Assembly (NCBI RefSeq): GCF_004293625.1
Contig: NZ_CP033040.1
Span: 2,619,001 to 2,683,000 of the forward strand
DNA length: 64,000 nt
Direction of reading: 5' to 3'
Source: Thiomicrorhabdus indica
GTDB taxonomy: Bacteria > Pseudomonadota > Gammaproteobacteria > Thiomicrospirales > Thiomicrospiraceae
The translations under genes and the position numbers were made by a program. The notes beneath the pieces were generated by a model, which was not told the DNA's origin, searched no databases, and saw only the letters and a program-made list of their open reading frames with translations. Below are positions 26,222 to 36,196 of this stretch, piece by piece (position 1 is the stretch's first letter; the number at the start of each line of letters is the position of its first letter).

Positions 26222-28042
26222 ATGAGTACTCAACATATCCGCAATATCGCGATTATTGCCCACGTTGACCACGGTAAAACAACCTTGGTTGATCAACTTT
26301 TACGCCAATCAGGAACGCTAGATGAGCGTAAAGACACTGGTGAACGTGTCATGGACTCAAACGATCTTGAAAAAGAGCGTGGGATTACCATCCTGTCAAA
26401 AAATACAGCAATCAATTGGAACGACTACCGTATCAATATCGTGGATACTCCGGGACACGCCGACTTCGGTGGTGAAGTAGAGCGAATCTTATCGATGGTC
26501 GATTCAGTATTATTGTTGGTCGATTCGGTTGAAGGGCCAATGCCGCAAACACGTTTCGTAACTGAAAAAGCACTACAACAAGGTCTAAAACCAATTGTCG
26601 TCATCAACAAAATTGACCGTCCTGGTGCACGTCCTGATTGGGTACTTGACCAAACATTTGATCTTTTCGACCGTCTCGGAGCAACAGATGAACAAATGGA
26701 TTTTGAAGTATTGTACGCTTCAGGTCTAAACGGTTTTGCAGGTCACGAAGAAGACGTTCGTGACGGCGATATGCAACCTGTATTCCAAACCATCGTTGAT
26801 AAAGTAGCCCCTCCTGAAGTTGACCTTGAGGGTCCTTTCCAACTGCAATGTATCTCACTTGATTACGATACCTACAAAGGTGTTATCGGGACTGGTCGTA
26901 TCAAACGTGGTTCGGTTAAAACCAATATGCAGGTTTCAATCATTGATGTTGAAGGCAAGGTTCGTAAAGGTAAATTCAGCGAAATCTTTGGTTACCACGG
27001 TCTAGACCGTATCAATGTTGATGAAGCACATGCAGGTGACATCATTGCATTCTCTGGTTTCGACCCTCTGAACATCTCTGATACGATTTGTGATCCTGAA
27101 GCCGTTGAAGCGCTAGAACCTCTTTCTGTCGACGAGCCAACCGTTAGCATGACATTCCAAGTCAACGACTCACCGTTTGTCGGTCAAGAAGGTAAACTCC
27201 TCACCTCTCGTCAAATCCGTGAGCGTCTAGATAAGGAGCTACTGACTAACGTGGCGCTGCGTGTTGAAGACACAGAAGATGCGAACAAATTCCGTGTTTC
27301 AGGTCGTGGTGAACTTCACTTGTCAGTTTTAATTGAAACCATGCGTCGTGAAGGTTTTGAAATGGGCATCTCTCGTCCAGAAGTTATCTTCCGTGAAATC
27401 GATGGCGAAATCCAAGAGCCTTATGAAACCCTTACCGTGGATGTTCCAGAAGAGTCTCAAGGTACCATTATGGAAAAACTCGGGATTCGTAAAGCCGAGA
27501 TGACCGATATGGTTCCAGACGGTCACGGTCGTGTGCGTATCGACTTCATAATTCCATCACGAGGTTTGATTGGTTTCCGTACTGAATTTATGACCGCGAC
27601 TCAAGGTAACGGTTTGATCTTCTCGAGCTTCTCACACTACGGCCCAACTTTCTCAGGCAAGGTGGGAGAGCGTACAAATGGTGTGTTGATCTCAAACGAT
27701 AAAGGTAAGGCGCTGTCTTATTCACTCTATAACCTTCAAGATCGTGGTCGTCTATACATCGGTCACGCTGAAGAGGTTTATGAAGGGATGATTATCGGTC
27801 TTCACAGTCGTGCGAATGACCTAACGGTAAACCCTCTGAAAGGTAAGCAGCTAACTAACGTTCGTGCCTCAGGTACGGATGAAGCCTTGACGCTTGTACC
27901 GCCAGTCCGCTTCTCGCTTGAACAAGCCTTAGAATTCATTGATGATGATGAATTGGTTGAAGTCACGCCTGAAAGCATTCGTATCCGTAAGAAACTTCTG
28001 ACAGAAAACGAGCGTAAGCGTGCTTCACGTGGTTCGAAGTAA
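26222..28042 (+). CDS. typA: Ribosome-associated GTPase TypA/BipA
   Basis: 606 residues, standard length. A translational GTPase that binds the 70S ribosome and assists 50S assembly, especially under cold or other stress. The G motifs are complete: [10 protein letters not shown] (G1), RGITI (G2), [11 protein letters not shown] (G3), NKIDRP (G4). Domain II, III and the BipA-specific C-terminal domain follow, with [19 protein letters not shown] and the end [16 protein letters not shown]. Single gene with its own terminator. SD AAGAGAATC precedes the ATG. Codon use looks optimal, as for a highly expressed gene. Confidence 0.98.
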   Translation: MSTQHIRNIAIIAHVDHGKTTLVDQLLRQSGTLDERKDTGERVMDSNDLEKERGITILSKNTAINWNDYRINIVDTPGHADFGGEVERILSMVDSVLLLVDSVEGPMPQTRFVTEKALQQGLKPIVVINKIDRPGARPDWVLDQTFDLFDRLGATDEQMDFEVLYASGLNGFAGHEEDVRDGDMQPVFQTIVDKVAPPEVDLEGPFQLQCISLDYDTYKGVIGTGRIKRGSVKTNMQVSIIDVEGKVRKGKFSEIFGYHGLDRINVDEAHAGDIIAFSGFDPLNISDTICDPEAVEALEPLSVDEPTVSMTFQVNDSPFVGQEGKLLTSRQIRERLDKELLTNVALRVEDTEDANKFRVSGRGELHLSVLIETMRREGFEMGISRPEVIFREIDGEIQEPYETLTVDVPEESQGTIMEKLGIRKAEMTDMVPDGHGRVRIDFIIPSRGLIGFRTEFMTATQGNGLIFSSFSHYGPTFSGKVGERTNGVLISNDKGKALSYSLYNLQDRGRLYIGHAEEVYEGMIIGLHSRANDLTVNPLKGKQLTNVRASGTDEALTLVPPVRFSLEQALEFIDDDELVEVTPESIRIRKKLLTENERKRASRGSK

Positions 28043-28068
28043 TCGACTTTAAAGCTTCAGAACTCTTT

Positions 28069-28103
28069 AAAACCGCATTCGGATTTTCCAATGCGGTTTT
28101 TTT
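28069..28103 (+). terminator. Rho-independent terminator of typA
   Basis: AAACCGCATT / AATGCGGTTT stem, 10-nt loop, then T7, 27 bp past the typA stop. The remainder of the 440-bp gap to 28482 is AT-rich and carries one ACCGGCCGGT (28385-28394) close to the start of the next operon; no confident promoter or Fur box was found. Confidence 0.9.
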
Positions 28104-28482
28104 ATATCTCTGCGCTAAACACAAAACTAAACCAAAAACATAATGTGCTATTAAAATAAAACAACACAAAATAAACCTTAAAAGTTCATACATAAACAAA
28201 ACTTTGTCAATCCATTATTTTTTCAGACTCTCGTGATACAGTGTTAACTTTTACCTATATTTGTTCAAACACTTTCAACATTTTTAATCTCATTCAACTC
28301 TAGACTCTCTGCCAGTTCCTTAGTGTTGCGAAAAGCACTTTCTAATACTGAAAAGTGTGTTCTAAATATAAAAATCATATATCGACCGGCCGGTAGACTT
28401 TCCGACCACACATAACAAATGGTCACGCAATAGCTAAGCAAGTGGAGAAAACAAATTAAAAATTCACTGTTTAGGAGTCGTT

Positions 28483-30795
28483 ATGAGCCATTTTGCTCAG
28501 GGTCAATTGCACCCAAATTCTTTTCAATTAAAACCTTTAGCATATGTTGTCTGCACGCTTGCATTGGGGAGTGTTGCAAACACTACTCACGCAGAATCTC
28601 ACCAACTACAGGTGGTTAAAGTCACCAGCTCTATTATTGAAGATAAATTTGAATCCGATGCCGATATCCCAGCCAGCACGACGGTTATAAAAGGTGAAAC
28701 AGTAGAAGCAAAACACGCAACCAACCTTATTGAAGTTTTACGTTCGATTCCTGGCATTACAGCAGATGTAGCCGGTGAAGGAGATGGAATCAAAATCAAA
28801 ATTCGTGGAGTGGATAATCAGCGCTATATGGGAGAAAAGCCCGGTGTCGCGATTGTGATTGATGGTGTGCCGGTTTTTGAGCGAACTGGCAAGGTGAATA
28901 TTGATCTCGACAATATTGAATCCATTCGAGTTGTTAAAGGCGGAGCTTCTTATCTATTTGGAGAAGACGCACTTGCGGGTGCGGTAATTATCACGACTAA
29001 ACGAGGTGCTGAAAATGCCGGTGTTACAGTCGAAGCAGATACCGGCTCGCACGGTTACACACGAACCCTAGCCAAAATTGGAATGGCAGAAGACGATTTT
29101 GCAGCACATATACAAGTGGCAGACCGTCACAGTGACGGTTATTACCATCTATCTGAAAAAGATGAAGAATCGGTTTCCGGGGCGATTGAATACTATCTTT
29201 CCGATACTAGTGAGTTAACCTTAGGTTTTGAAAGCTCCGAGCGTTTCCGCGACAACAGTGGCTCGGTTGCTGGAGTGACCGCAGCAAAAGAAGATCCAAG
29301 AGGCGTTTATAGCGGCCGCAGCTATACGCGTATGTTCAATGTGGATTTATCACGTTTTAATTTAACCTATTCAAACGACTTTTCTGACACTGGGAACATT
29401 TCCGCAATTGCTTACCAATACAAAGACATTACCGACTTCTGGTCATCGCCGATTCGCTATGACGGCTCTGGCACAGAGGTTGGAGATGAACAAGTCGATA
29501 TGTATGCAAAGCTCAATGATTATGAGCAAATTCAGCGCGGAGTTAAGCTCGAAGCACGTGATTCTTTTGGCAACTTTGCACTGATGGCTGGAATAGAGCT
29601 AAAAAAGAATACCTTTGATGAGCAAACCACGGTTAAAGAAGATTACCGCTCGTACTCCAGAGGGAGTACTGTTCTCGCTGGAACCCTAACTTCTGACTCC
29701 TATCGCGAAGAGATTACCAAAGCACTTTATACCGAAGCAAAAACAGCACTCAGTGAAAAGACGACTATGACTGCAAACTATCGTTTTGACCGCATTGAGC
29801 TAGATGGTAAAGATCGAATGGATGGTTTAAACGACCAAAATGACTTTAGTGTTCATTCTTGGCGCTTGGGCGCAGACCATGATATTTCTGAACAAACCTC
29901 TCTTTATGGATCTGTTTCGACCGGATTTCGCGCTCCGAGCTTAAGTGAATTGTCCACCAACTCAGAACTTGAACCTGAAACAATTATGAATTATGAAATC
30001 GGCATGCGTTCAAAATTGAATTTATTTGGCTGGGATACTCATTTAAACAGTTCTTTGTTCTACATCAATCGTAAAGACTTTATTACCAGCTCAATTGGAC
30101 AATATGTCAATAGTGGCGCTGCCGATGCCAATGAAGATATTGAAAACATGCATGACAACATTGGCCATACCTCCTCTAAAGGTTTGGAATTAGCTCTACA
30201 AACTCAGAAAAAGCACAGACTATCATTTGACTTTGCTTACACCTATTTAATCAGCAAGTTTGAACGTTATGACAATTACTTTATGGCGCTTGGTAACCCA
30301 TATGGCACTTCCGTTGATTCTCTAGAGGATTTAAATGGAGGAACCTATTTGTCACGAGGTCGTCCAGCGACTTGTACGCCAGAAGACTGTGTGTACTTTA
30401 TGCATTATGACAATACCGGCAACTATGTACCAAGAACGCCAAAACATCTGGTGAACTTCCGTATTAACTGGTTCCCAACCAATACTATTAGAGTCAGTAC
30501 AGAAATTGATTACCGTGGCGAGAGTTATGCGGATGAAATTAATCAGGAAAAATTACCTTCTCGTACTTTAGTCAACTTAGGCGTTGAGTATAAAGCCAGA
30601 GCGAGTCTATTTAGCACTAAGCCAAGCGATTTCAGTATTTTTATGAAAATAGACAATGTGTTTGACGATCAATTTTACATGACTGCCCGCGGCCACCGTG
30701 ATGGAGATTACAACGGTATTTATAATCAAGAGGACTTGTCAATCAACGTTGACCCAGGCCGTGTCTGGATGGCTGGTATGAAGGTTCAATTCTAA
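28483..30795 (+). CDS. TonB-dependent receptor of the HmuR-like haem/metalloporphyrin cluster
   Basis: 770 residues. A signal peptide ends near NTTHAES. The plug contains VVKVTSSIIEDKFESDA, a DIPASTTVI region, and the INLxxIESIRVVKGGAS-type segment with LFGEDALAGAVIIT. The barrel includes STGFRAPSLSEL followed by SELEPE, corresponding to the FRAP...NPDL box found in haem and cobalamin receptors (second half only approximate), and it ends VWMAGMKVQF. It starts the four-gene operon (20 bp to the chelatase gene). Ligand not determinable: haem, another metalloporphyrin or a corrinoid are candidates; the HmuRS resemblance favours haem. AGGAGTCGTT precedes the ATG. Confidence 0.85.
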   Translation: MSHFAQGQLHPNSFQLKPLAYVVCTLALGSVANTTHAESHQLQVVKVTSSIIEDKFESDADIPASTTVIKGETVEAKHATNLIEVLRSIPGITADVAGEGDGIKIKIRGVDNQRYMGEKPGVAIVIDGVPVFERTGKVNIDLDNIESIRVVKGGASYLFGEDALAGAVIITTKRGAENAGVTVEADTGSHGYTRTLAKIGMAEDDFAAHIQVADRHSDGYYHLSEKDEESVSGAIEYYLSDTSELTLGFESSERFRDNSGSVAGVTAAKEDPRGVYSGRSYTRMFNVDLSRFNLTYSNDFSDTGNISAIAYQYKDITDFWSSPIRYDGSGTEVGDEQVDMYAKLNDYEQIQRGVKLEARDSFGNFALMAGIELKKNTFDEQTTVKEDYRSYSRGSTVLAGTLTSDSYREEITKALYTEAKTALSEKTTMTANYRFDRIELDGKDRMDGLNDQNDFSVHSWRLGADHDISEQTSLYGSVSTGFRAPSLSELSTNSELEPETIMNYEIGMRSKLNLFGWDTHLNSSLFYINRKDFITSSIGQYVNSGAADANEDIENMHDNIGHTSSKGLELALQTQKKHRLSFDFAYTYLISKFERYDNYFMALGNPYGTSVDSLEDLNGGTYLSRGRPATCTPEDCVYFMHYDNTGNYVPRTPKHLVNFRINWFPTNTIRVSTEIDYRGESYADEINQEKLPSRTLVNLGVEYKARASLFSTKPSDFSIFMKIDNVFDDQFYMTARGHRDGDYNGIYNQEDLSINVDPGRVWMAGMKVQF

Positions 30796-30814
30796 GGTAA
30801 AGGGAGAAGTTTTT

Positions 30815-33800
30815 ATGACTAAACTATTCGGAGTTTGGCTTTCTCTCCTAGTCGGGTGGTTGGCAGTTTTACCTGCGCCCGTTTTTGCCTTGGAGAAAGT
30901 TGACCATAAAATAACTGAAAGCACGACAACTAACCATAAAGTCACCATCCTTTCGACAGAATTTGTGCTCAGTAAAAAATTTAAATTGATGCAAAAGGCT
31001 GCCAAAGAACGCGGTGTTGAATTGGCTTGGGTTCAGGTGGATGCTAAGGACGGATCAGGTGGCAAAGAGAATGTCGTCAAAGCATTGCAAAATGCTGGGT
31101 TAGTAATTGTCGATGCGCCGCGTTCCGATGATCAAGCCCAGATTGAAATTCATGCTGGCGAGGCTTTGCGTGCATTAACAGATACACCAGTGGTGCATAT
31201 TCGTCGAATGACCCGAACTCAAAGAATGCAAGCGGTAAATTTGCCATTAGATATAGCCGCACAAGTGTTCGGTTACTACCTAGCAGGTATGCTCGAAAAC
31301 CAACATTTGTTATTTGAGTATGCCAAGGCGATTATTGAAAATGGTGATTTAGAGGCAATTCCTCTACCGAATGAAATGCCCAATGGAGGGATTTATCATC
31401 CCAATTATCAACATCAAGTGTTTGCAGATTTACCAAGCTACCTGCAGTGGTGGCAAGCGAAGACGAGCGAAGACGGTACGCAAGGTACGGTTATAGCGAT
31501 GGAAACGACTTCTAGCTATATCGCTGACGGGCAAACACGTCATTTAGACATATTGATTAAAGAAATTGAAAAGCGTGGTGCCATGCCACTATTTTTCTAT
31601 CGCAATTCGCGCACTTTTCAGAGTATCTTTAAATCCCGTCAATCGGTGGCACGAGCGCAAGCGAAATTGGCACAAGCTAGCACTGGTGATGCCAAATCAA
31701 GCGGGCGCCCTACAAGCAACGCTAACCCAAGCAATACAGTACAGGGTAAACCTAGTGGGCGTTCAGCGTCTAGTTGGGGACAAGCCGCCAAGCCAAGCGC
31801 TGACGGCAATCCTTTCCCAAATCCAAAAACAGGCCGTCCTTATAAATTTAACGAACCGTTAATTACTTGGCAGGGCAAAGTCTTGCCACAGGTGATGATG
31901 GTCAACACCTTTTTGGGCGGCGATGTCGAAGGGCGTAAATTGCGTTATCAGGCGCAAAGCATTCCGGTGATTAATATTCTGCATTACCGCGAAGGCGGGC
32001 GCAAAGTTTATCTTGAAGATCTCGCTGGCGTCAGCTCTTTCCGTCTGCCGTTTACTTTAACCAATGCCGAATATATCGGCATTCAAGATCCGGTCATGCT
32101 AACGGTGAACCCTGATGGCGAAATGATTCCGCTGCCGGAGCAGGTCGAGCTATTAGTCGGTAAGCTGATGAATTTAGCTAGTCTGCAACAAAAAGCCAAT
32201 GCCGATAAAAAGCTGGCGTTGATGTTCTGGAACCACCCGCCGGGTGAAAAGAATCAAGGCGCGTCGAATATGAATGTGCCGCGATCGATCGAAAAGTTAG
32301 TGCAGGATTTAAAAGCCGAAGGTTATGCCTTAGACGATATTTCTGAGCAGGAGATGATTGATGCAGTGGGCGCGATGTTACGTCCGGCTTATCGCCAAAA
32401 TGAAGTCGCCAATCTGATGAAAACCGATCTGTGGGGCTTTATGCCATTGGAGAAATATCGTCAATGGTTTGCGACCTTTCCAGAGCATGTGCAACAAGAG
32501 ATTAACGACAATTGGGGGCGTGACGAAGATAACCAGCGGGTAGTCGAATATCAAGGGCAAAAAGGTTTTGTGATTCCACGAGTGCAATTGGGCAATCTCA
32601 TTGTCATGCCGCAACCGGGGCGTGGCGGTTCGTCTGCGCAAGAAGACAAAGACCTGTTTCACGATACAAAGCGCCCAATGAATCACTACTATATTGCTAC
32701 TTATCAATGGGTGCGTGAGCAGTATGGTGCCGATGCGATTATTCACTTTGGTACCCATGGCACCCAAGAATGGCATCCGGGCAAAGAGCGCGGTATGTGG
32801 GCCTATGACAGCCCTAATTTAGCGGTGTGGAACACGCCGATTGTCTATCCCTATATTGTCGATAACATTGGCGAAGCGCTACACGTTAAACGTCGTGGCC
32901 GAGGGGTGATTGTAAGCTATCAGGTACCGCCATTTTCACCGGCCGGTCTATCCGATGATTTTGTCGCCATCAATGACGCCATTCGCGAGTATCAATCGTT
33001 GGATGAAGGCTTGGTGAAATCGAATGCCAAAGAGTTGATTATCGAGCAAGCGGTGAAAATGAATATTCCGCAGGATATGGCTTGGAAAGTCGCGGACTTG
33101 CACGCCAATTTCGATAACTTCTTGCGTGATATTGAAGACTATCTGGAAGACCTCGGTTCGGCGATGCAGCCACTAGGTTTACACACCTTTGGACAAACGG
33201 CCGAAAACGAGCATTTAGCACTGAATATTATGCTTATGCTGGGTAATGATGTGATGTTGCCGCTCGGTGTCGAAAACAGTCGCGAACTGTTTCGAGCAGA
33301 CTACAAGCTAATCAAAACCACTGAGCCGTTTAAGTTTGTACTGAATCACATTGTCTTGGAGCAGCCATTAACTGCAGAGCATCAGCAAAATGCCGAGTTG
33401 GTTGCAGTGGTCAAACAAGGGATTAAACATGCACGAAATTTACGTGCCGAGTCGGAAACGGCAGGAATCTTGGCGGCATTAAATGCTAAATGGATCGATC
33501 CGTCTTATGGCGGTGATCCGGTTCGTAATCCAGATGCTATTCCGACCGGGCGCAATATGTATGGTTTTGATCCATCAAGGGTTCCGACCAAAGCCGCTTA
33601 TGAAGCCGGTGTGCAAGCGATGAAAGAGATGATTTTGTCGCATCAAGCGACGCACAATGAGTTCCCGAAAAAGCTGACCTTTTCGATGTGGTCCACTGAA
33701 ACCCTACGTCACTTGGGGATGTTGGAAGCACAGGTTCTCTATGCCATGGGGGTTAAGCCGGTTTGGGACCGTGGCGGTCGTGTGGTTGGCTTGCAAGTGA

Positions 33801-35107
33801 TTCCATTGCAAGAACTTGGGCGTCCACGTATTGATACGGTGATCTCGCTAACCGGTCTGTATCGTGACCAGTTTCCGAATGTGATGGAACGTTTTAATGA
33901 AGCGATTGTGATGTTGGCGAATCTCGATGAAGACGTGGAACAAGACCCTATGCAAAACCCGATTCGTGCCAATACGTTGCGGATTGAAAAGGCATTGCTA
34001 GAAAAAGGTGTGGAAGCGAAAGCGGCGCGCAATTTTGCCTTAACCCGCGTGTTCGGTACCGAAAGCGGTGACTACGGCACGAAACTGCCCGATGCGACTT
34101 TGGCATCCGACCATTGGGAAGAGGACGATGGTAAATTGGCCGAGCTGTACCTTTCGCGTATGTCGTGGGCTTATGGCCCAGATACTTCGCAATGGAGTCA
34201 AAAGCTCACCAATGAAAAAGGCGAGCCGGTCAATGTTTATGCTGAACAGTTGAAAGGCACCTCAGCAGCGGTCTTCTCGCGTTCCTCGAATTTGCGCGGG
34301 CTATTGGATACCGATCACCCATTTGAGTATTTAGGTGGGATTTCGATGGCGTTGCAACATCTCGAAGGCGAAGCTCCGCAGCTTTATATCTCCAATATGC
34401 GTGATCCGAAAAAAGCCAAATTGCAAACTGCCGAGCGTTTCTTAGCCACCGAACTGCGCGCCGTTTACCAGCACCCGAATTGGGTTAAAGAGATGCAAAA
34501 AGAGGGCTATGCTGGAACCTTGGAAATGTTGAATACCATTAACAATTTCTGGGGCTGGCAGGTAATGGACCGCAATGTGGTGCGCGATGACCAGTGGCAG
34601 GAATTCCACGAGGTGTATATCAAAGATAAATACAATCTGGATATGAAGCAGTGGTTTGAAGAGTCGAATCCAACCGCTATGGCTCAAATCGCGGAAAGAA
34701 TGCTCGAAGCGATTCGTAAAGACTACTGGGAAGCCAGTGAGCAGACCAAAAAGGAGCTGACTCAGGTGTATCAAGAGCTTGCCGAGAAATACGACGTCCA
34801 TACTGACAACGAAACTTATAAAGCCTATGTTGCTGAACTATCAGCCGGTTATGGCTTAAGTGCAGCGCCTGCTCCAGATGCTGCAACCTCTGCTGCGCAA
34901 CCTGCAGCAATGGAAGCACCAGAGCAACCGGAAAACAGCGAGGCTACCAAGCCTGCGCAAGCCTTAGAAACCGTGCAAGGGCAGAAGATGCAACAGCAAC
35001 AACCAAATGAACAAGACCCAATTGAGCAACCGAAATGGTGGTTGTTATTGCTGACTTTATTCGCATTGGGTGCAGTACGACAAATCTATTTAAGAAAACA
35101 AGGATAA
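30815..35107 (+). CDS. Membrane-anchored, exported CobN/ChlH-type chelatase-like protein (HmuS-like)
   Basis: 1430 residues. Residues 1-26 are a signal peptide (MTKLFGVWLSLLVGWL...FALEK), so the body is periplasmic. The CobN/Mg-chelatase-H fold is shown by IHFGTHGTQEWHPGKERG (~642-660), IVYPYIVDNIGEALHVKRRG and the many downstream conserved blocks (FSMWSTETLRHLGMLEAQ, GRPRIDTVISLTGLYRDQFP). A Ser/Gly/Pro-rich insert lies at ~285-330, and a Gln/Pro/Ala-rich linker leads to a final TM helix (PKWWLLLLTLFALGAVRQI, ~1405-1423). Cytosolic CobN has neither a signal nor an anchor. No ATPase partners (CobS/T, ChlI/D) are nearby. HmuS of Bacteroidetes haem loci is the closest known analogue (reported to remove iron from haem). 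GGGAG precedes the ATG. Contains an ACCGGCCGGT at 32938 (Pro-Ala-Gly). Confidence 0.9.
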   Translation: MTKLFGVWLSLLVGWLAVLPAPVFALEKVDHKITESTTTNHKVTILSTEFVLSKKFKLMQKAAKERGVELAWVQVDAKDGSGGKENVVKALQNAGLVIVDAPRSDDQAQIEIHAGEALRALTDTPVVHIRRMTRTQRMQAVNLPLDIAAQVFGYYLAGMLENQHLLFEYAKAIIENGDLEAIPLPNEMPNGGIYHPNYQHQVFADLPSYLQWWQAKTSEDGTQGTVIAMETTSSYIADGQTRHLDILIKEIEKRGAMPLFFYRNSRTFQSIFKSRQSVARAQAKLAQASTGDAKSSGRPTSNANPSNTVQGKPSGRSASSWGQAAKPSADGNPFPNPKTGRPYKFNEPLITWQGKVLPQVMMVNTFLGGDVEGRKLRYQAQSIPVINILHYREGGRKVYLEDLAGVSSFRLPFTLTNAEYIGIQDPVMLTVNPDGEMIPLPEQVELLVGKLMNLASLQQKANADKKLALMFWNHPPGEKNQGASNMNVPRSIEKLVQDLKAEGYALDDISEQEMIDAVGAMLRPAYRQNEVANLMKTDLWGFMPLEKYRQWFATFPEHVQQEINDNWGRDEDNQRVVEYQGQKGFVIPRVQLGNLIVMPQPGRGGSSAQEDKDLFHDTKRPMNHYYIATYQWVREQYGADAIIHFGTHGTQEWHPGKERGMWAYDSPNLAVWNTPIVYPYIVDNIGEALHVKRRGRGVIVSYQVPPFSPAGLSDDFVAINDAIREYQSLDEGLVKSNAKELIIEQAVKMNIPQDMAWKVADLHANFDNFLRDIEDYLEDLGSAMQPLGLHTFGQTAENEHLALNIMLMLGNDVMLPLGVENSRELFRADYKLIKTTEPFKFVLNHIVLEQPLTAEHQQNAELVAVVKQGIKHARNLRAESETAGILAALNAKWIDPSYGGDPVRNPDAIPTGRNMYGFDPSRVPTKAAYEAGVQAMKEMILSHQATHNEFPKKLTFSMWSTETLRHLGMLEAQVLYAMGVKPVWDRGGRVVGLQVIPLQELGRPRIDTVISLTGLYRDQFPNVMERFNEAIVMLANLDEDVEQDPMQNPIRANTLRIEKALLEKGVEAKAARNFALTRVFGTESGDYGTKLPDATLASDHWEEDDGKLAELYLSRMSWAYGPDTSQWSQKLTNEKGEPVNVYAEQLKGTSAAVFSRSSNLRGLLDTDHPFEYLGGISMALQHLEGEAPQLYISNMRDPKKAKLQTAERFLATELRAVYQHPNWVKEMQKEGYAGTLEMLNTINNFWGWQVMDRNVVRDDQWQEFHEVYIKDKYNLDMKQWFEESNPTAMAQIAERMLEAIRKDYWEASEQTKKELTQVYQELAEKYDVHTDNETYKAYVAELSAGYGLSAAPAPDAATSAAQPAAMEAPEQPENSEATKPAQALETVQGQKMQQQQPNEQDPIEQPKWWLLLLTLFALGAVRQIYLRKQG

Positions 35108-35110
35108 GTG

Positions 35111-35623
35111 ATGAATTTTATTGAATTAACCATGGCGGAAATCGCCAGCTTATTTTTAATGCCGGTATTACTGATTTTGGCATTGATGTTTGCCTATGCA
35201 TTTTATGAACTCGGACGTTTTGGGTTTGAATGGCTAATGCGTTCCGCAGGAAGAAAAGCCGAGCAGCCATTACAGCGTTTTTGGGCGAAAAATCCGCAAG
35301 CTGACCAGCAAGAAGTGGAGTTGCAATTACTGCGTCAATTAGAGCCGTTGCGTTTGGTCAGTCGCATTGCGCCGATGCTTGGGCTAGTCGCGACGATGAT
35401 TCCAATGGGGCCGGCGTTGATGGCAGTGGCGAATGGTAATTTCCAAGAAGTGGCCAGCCAGCTAACGGTTGCTTTTGCAGCGGTGATTATTGCCTTGTTA
35501 GCCGCTTCGATGACGTTTATGACTCTTTCAGTTCGCCGTCGTTGGTTATTGGAAGAATTGAAAACATTGGTTAAAGCGAAAGCGGCTCAAGTGCCAAATA
35601 AACCTGAATTCAATGCAGTCTAA
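35111..35623 (+). CDS. MotA/TolQ/ExbB-like proton-channel protein (HmuU-like)
   Basis: 170 residues with three membrane helices (~15-31, ~85-108, ~118-140). The ExbB/TolQ signature is recognisable in RIAPMLGLVATMIPMGPAL and QLTVAFAAVIIALLAA. ATG at 35111 (GTG at 35108 immediately precedes it) with AAGGA upstream; the chelatase stop is at 35107, so the two are coupled. In the same position the Bacteroidetes hmu locus has a MotA/TolQ/ExbB gene. Together with the next gene it should form a proton-driven stator. Whether it energises the receptor via TonB or the chelatase is not known. Confidence 0.88.
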   Translation: MNFIELTMAEIASLFLMPVLLILALMFAYAFYELGRFGFEWLMRSAGRKAEQPLQRFWAKNPQADQQEVELQLLRQLEPLRLVSRIAPMLGLVATMIPMGPALMAVANGNFQEVASQLTVAFAAVIIALLAASMTFMTLSVRRRWLLEELKTLVKAKAAQVPNKPEFNAV

Positions 35624-35638
35624 GAAAAGGATAAGCGT

Positions 35639-35965
35639 ATGAGCCAAATTGATTTAAATATTATTGAAGAAGACGAAGATGATCCGATTCTAAGCGTGGT
35701 CAATATGGTCGATTTGTTTTTGGTGGTGATTGCGGTGTTGTTGATTATTGTAATGAGCAACCCAATTAATCCTTTTAATATGTCCGAAAACGTCACGGTA
35801 ATTAAAAATCCCGGCGAAGAGAATATGGAGATTTTGGTCAAAGAGGGCAACGAACTGCAACAATATCAATCGACCGGTGAAATGGGTGAAGGCAAAGGAG
35901 CCAAAGCCGGTGTAACTTACCGTTTAGAAGACGGTAGTTTGATTTATGTACCTGAAAACAAATAG
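35639..35965 (+). CDS. DUF2149 protein, ExbD/TolR-like in topology (HmuV-like)
   Basis: 108 residues. An acidic cytosolic N-terminus (IIEEDEDDPIL) precedes one TM helix (~24-40) beginning NMVDLFLVVIAVLLIIV, with Asp25 at the membrane entry; this copies the essential Asp-containing helix of ExbD/TolR. A ~65-residue periplasmic domain follows (VTVIKNPGEENMEILVKEG ... YRLEDGSLIYVPE). The order ExbB-like then this gene, 15 bp apart with AAAGGATAAG before the ATG, reinforces a stator pair. The ExbD analogy is my inference from topology and motif, not a database family statement. Confidence 0.85.
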   Translation: MSQIDLNIIEEDEDDPILSVVNMVDLFLVVIAVLLIIVMSNPINPFNMSENVTVIKNPGEENMEILVKEGNELQQYQSTGEMGEGKGAKAGVTYRLEDGSLIYVPENK

Positions 35966-36196
35966 CTTCTATAAATTCGGCCTCGGCTGTTCACGTTTGC
36001 GTGATTAGCTCCACTTATCACGCATCTTTTCGCGGTATTTTTTAACAAATCCTGTTTTCAATTACCGCGCTTTTTAACCTTGTTTGCATATCTAGATTTA
36101 ACTACTCATCATGCTATTTTTACTATTATTTAAAGCACGATTCGTATATCTTTAAACGATATTCATTTTACTGAACAGGCAAAAAGGATTTTCATC

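Noticed and set aside
30815-35107. Bona fide aerobic cobaltochelatase CobN for B12 synthesis
   Set aside because: It has a signal peptide and membrane anchor, no cobS/cobT or other cobalamin genes, and TBDR/ExbB-like partners.
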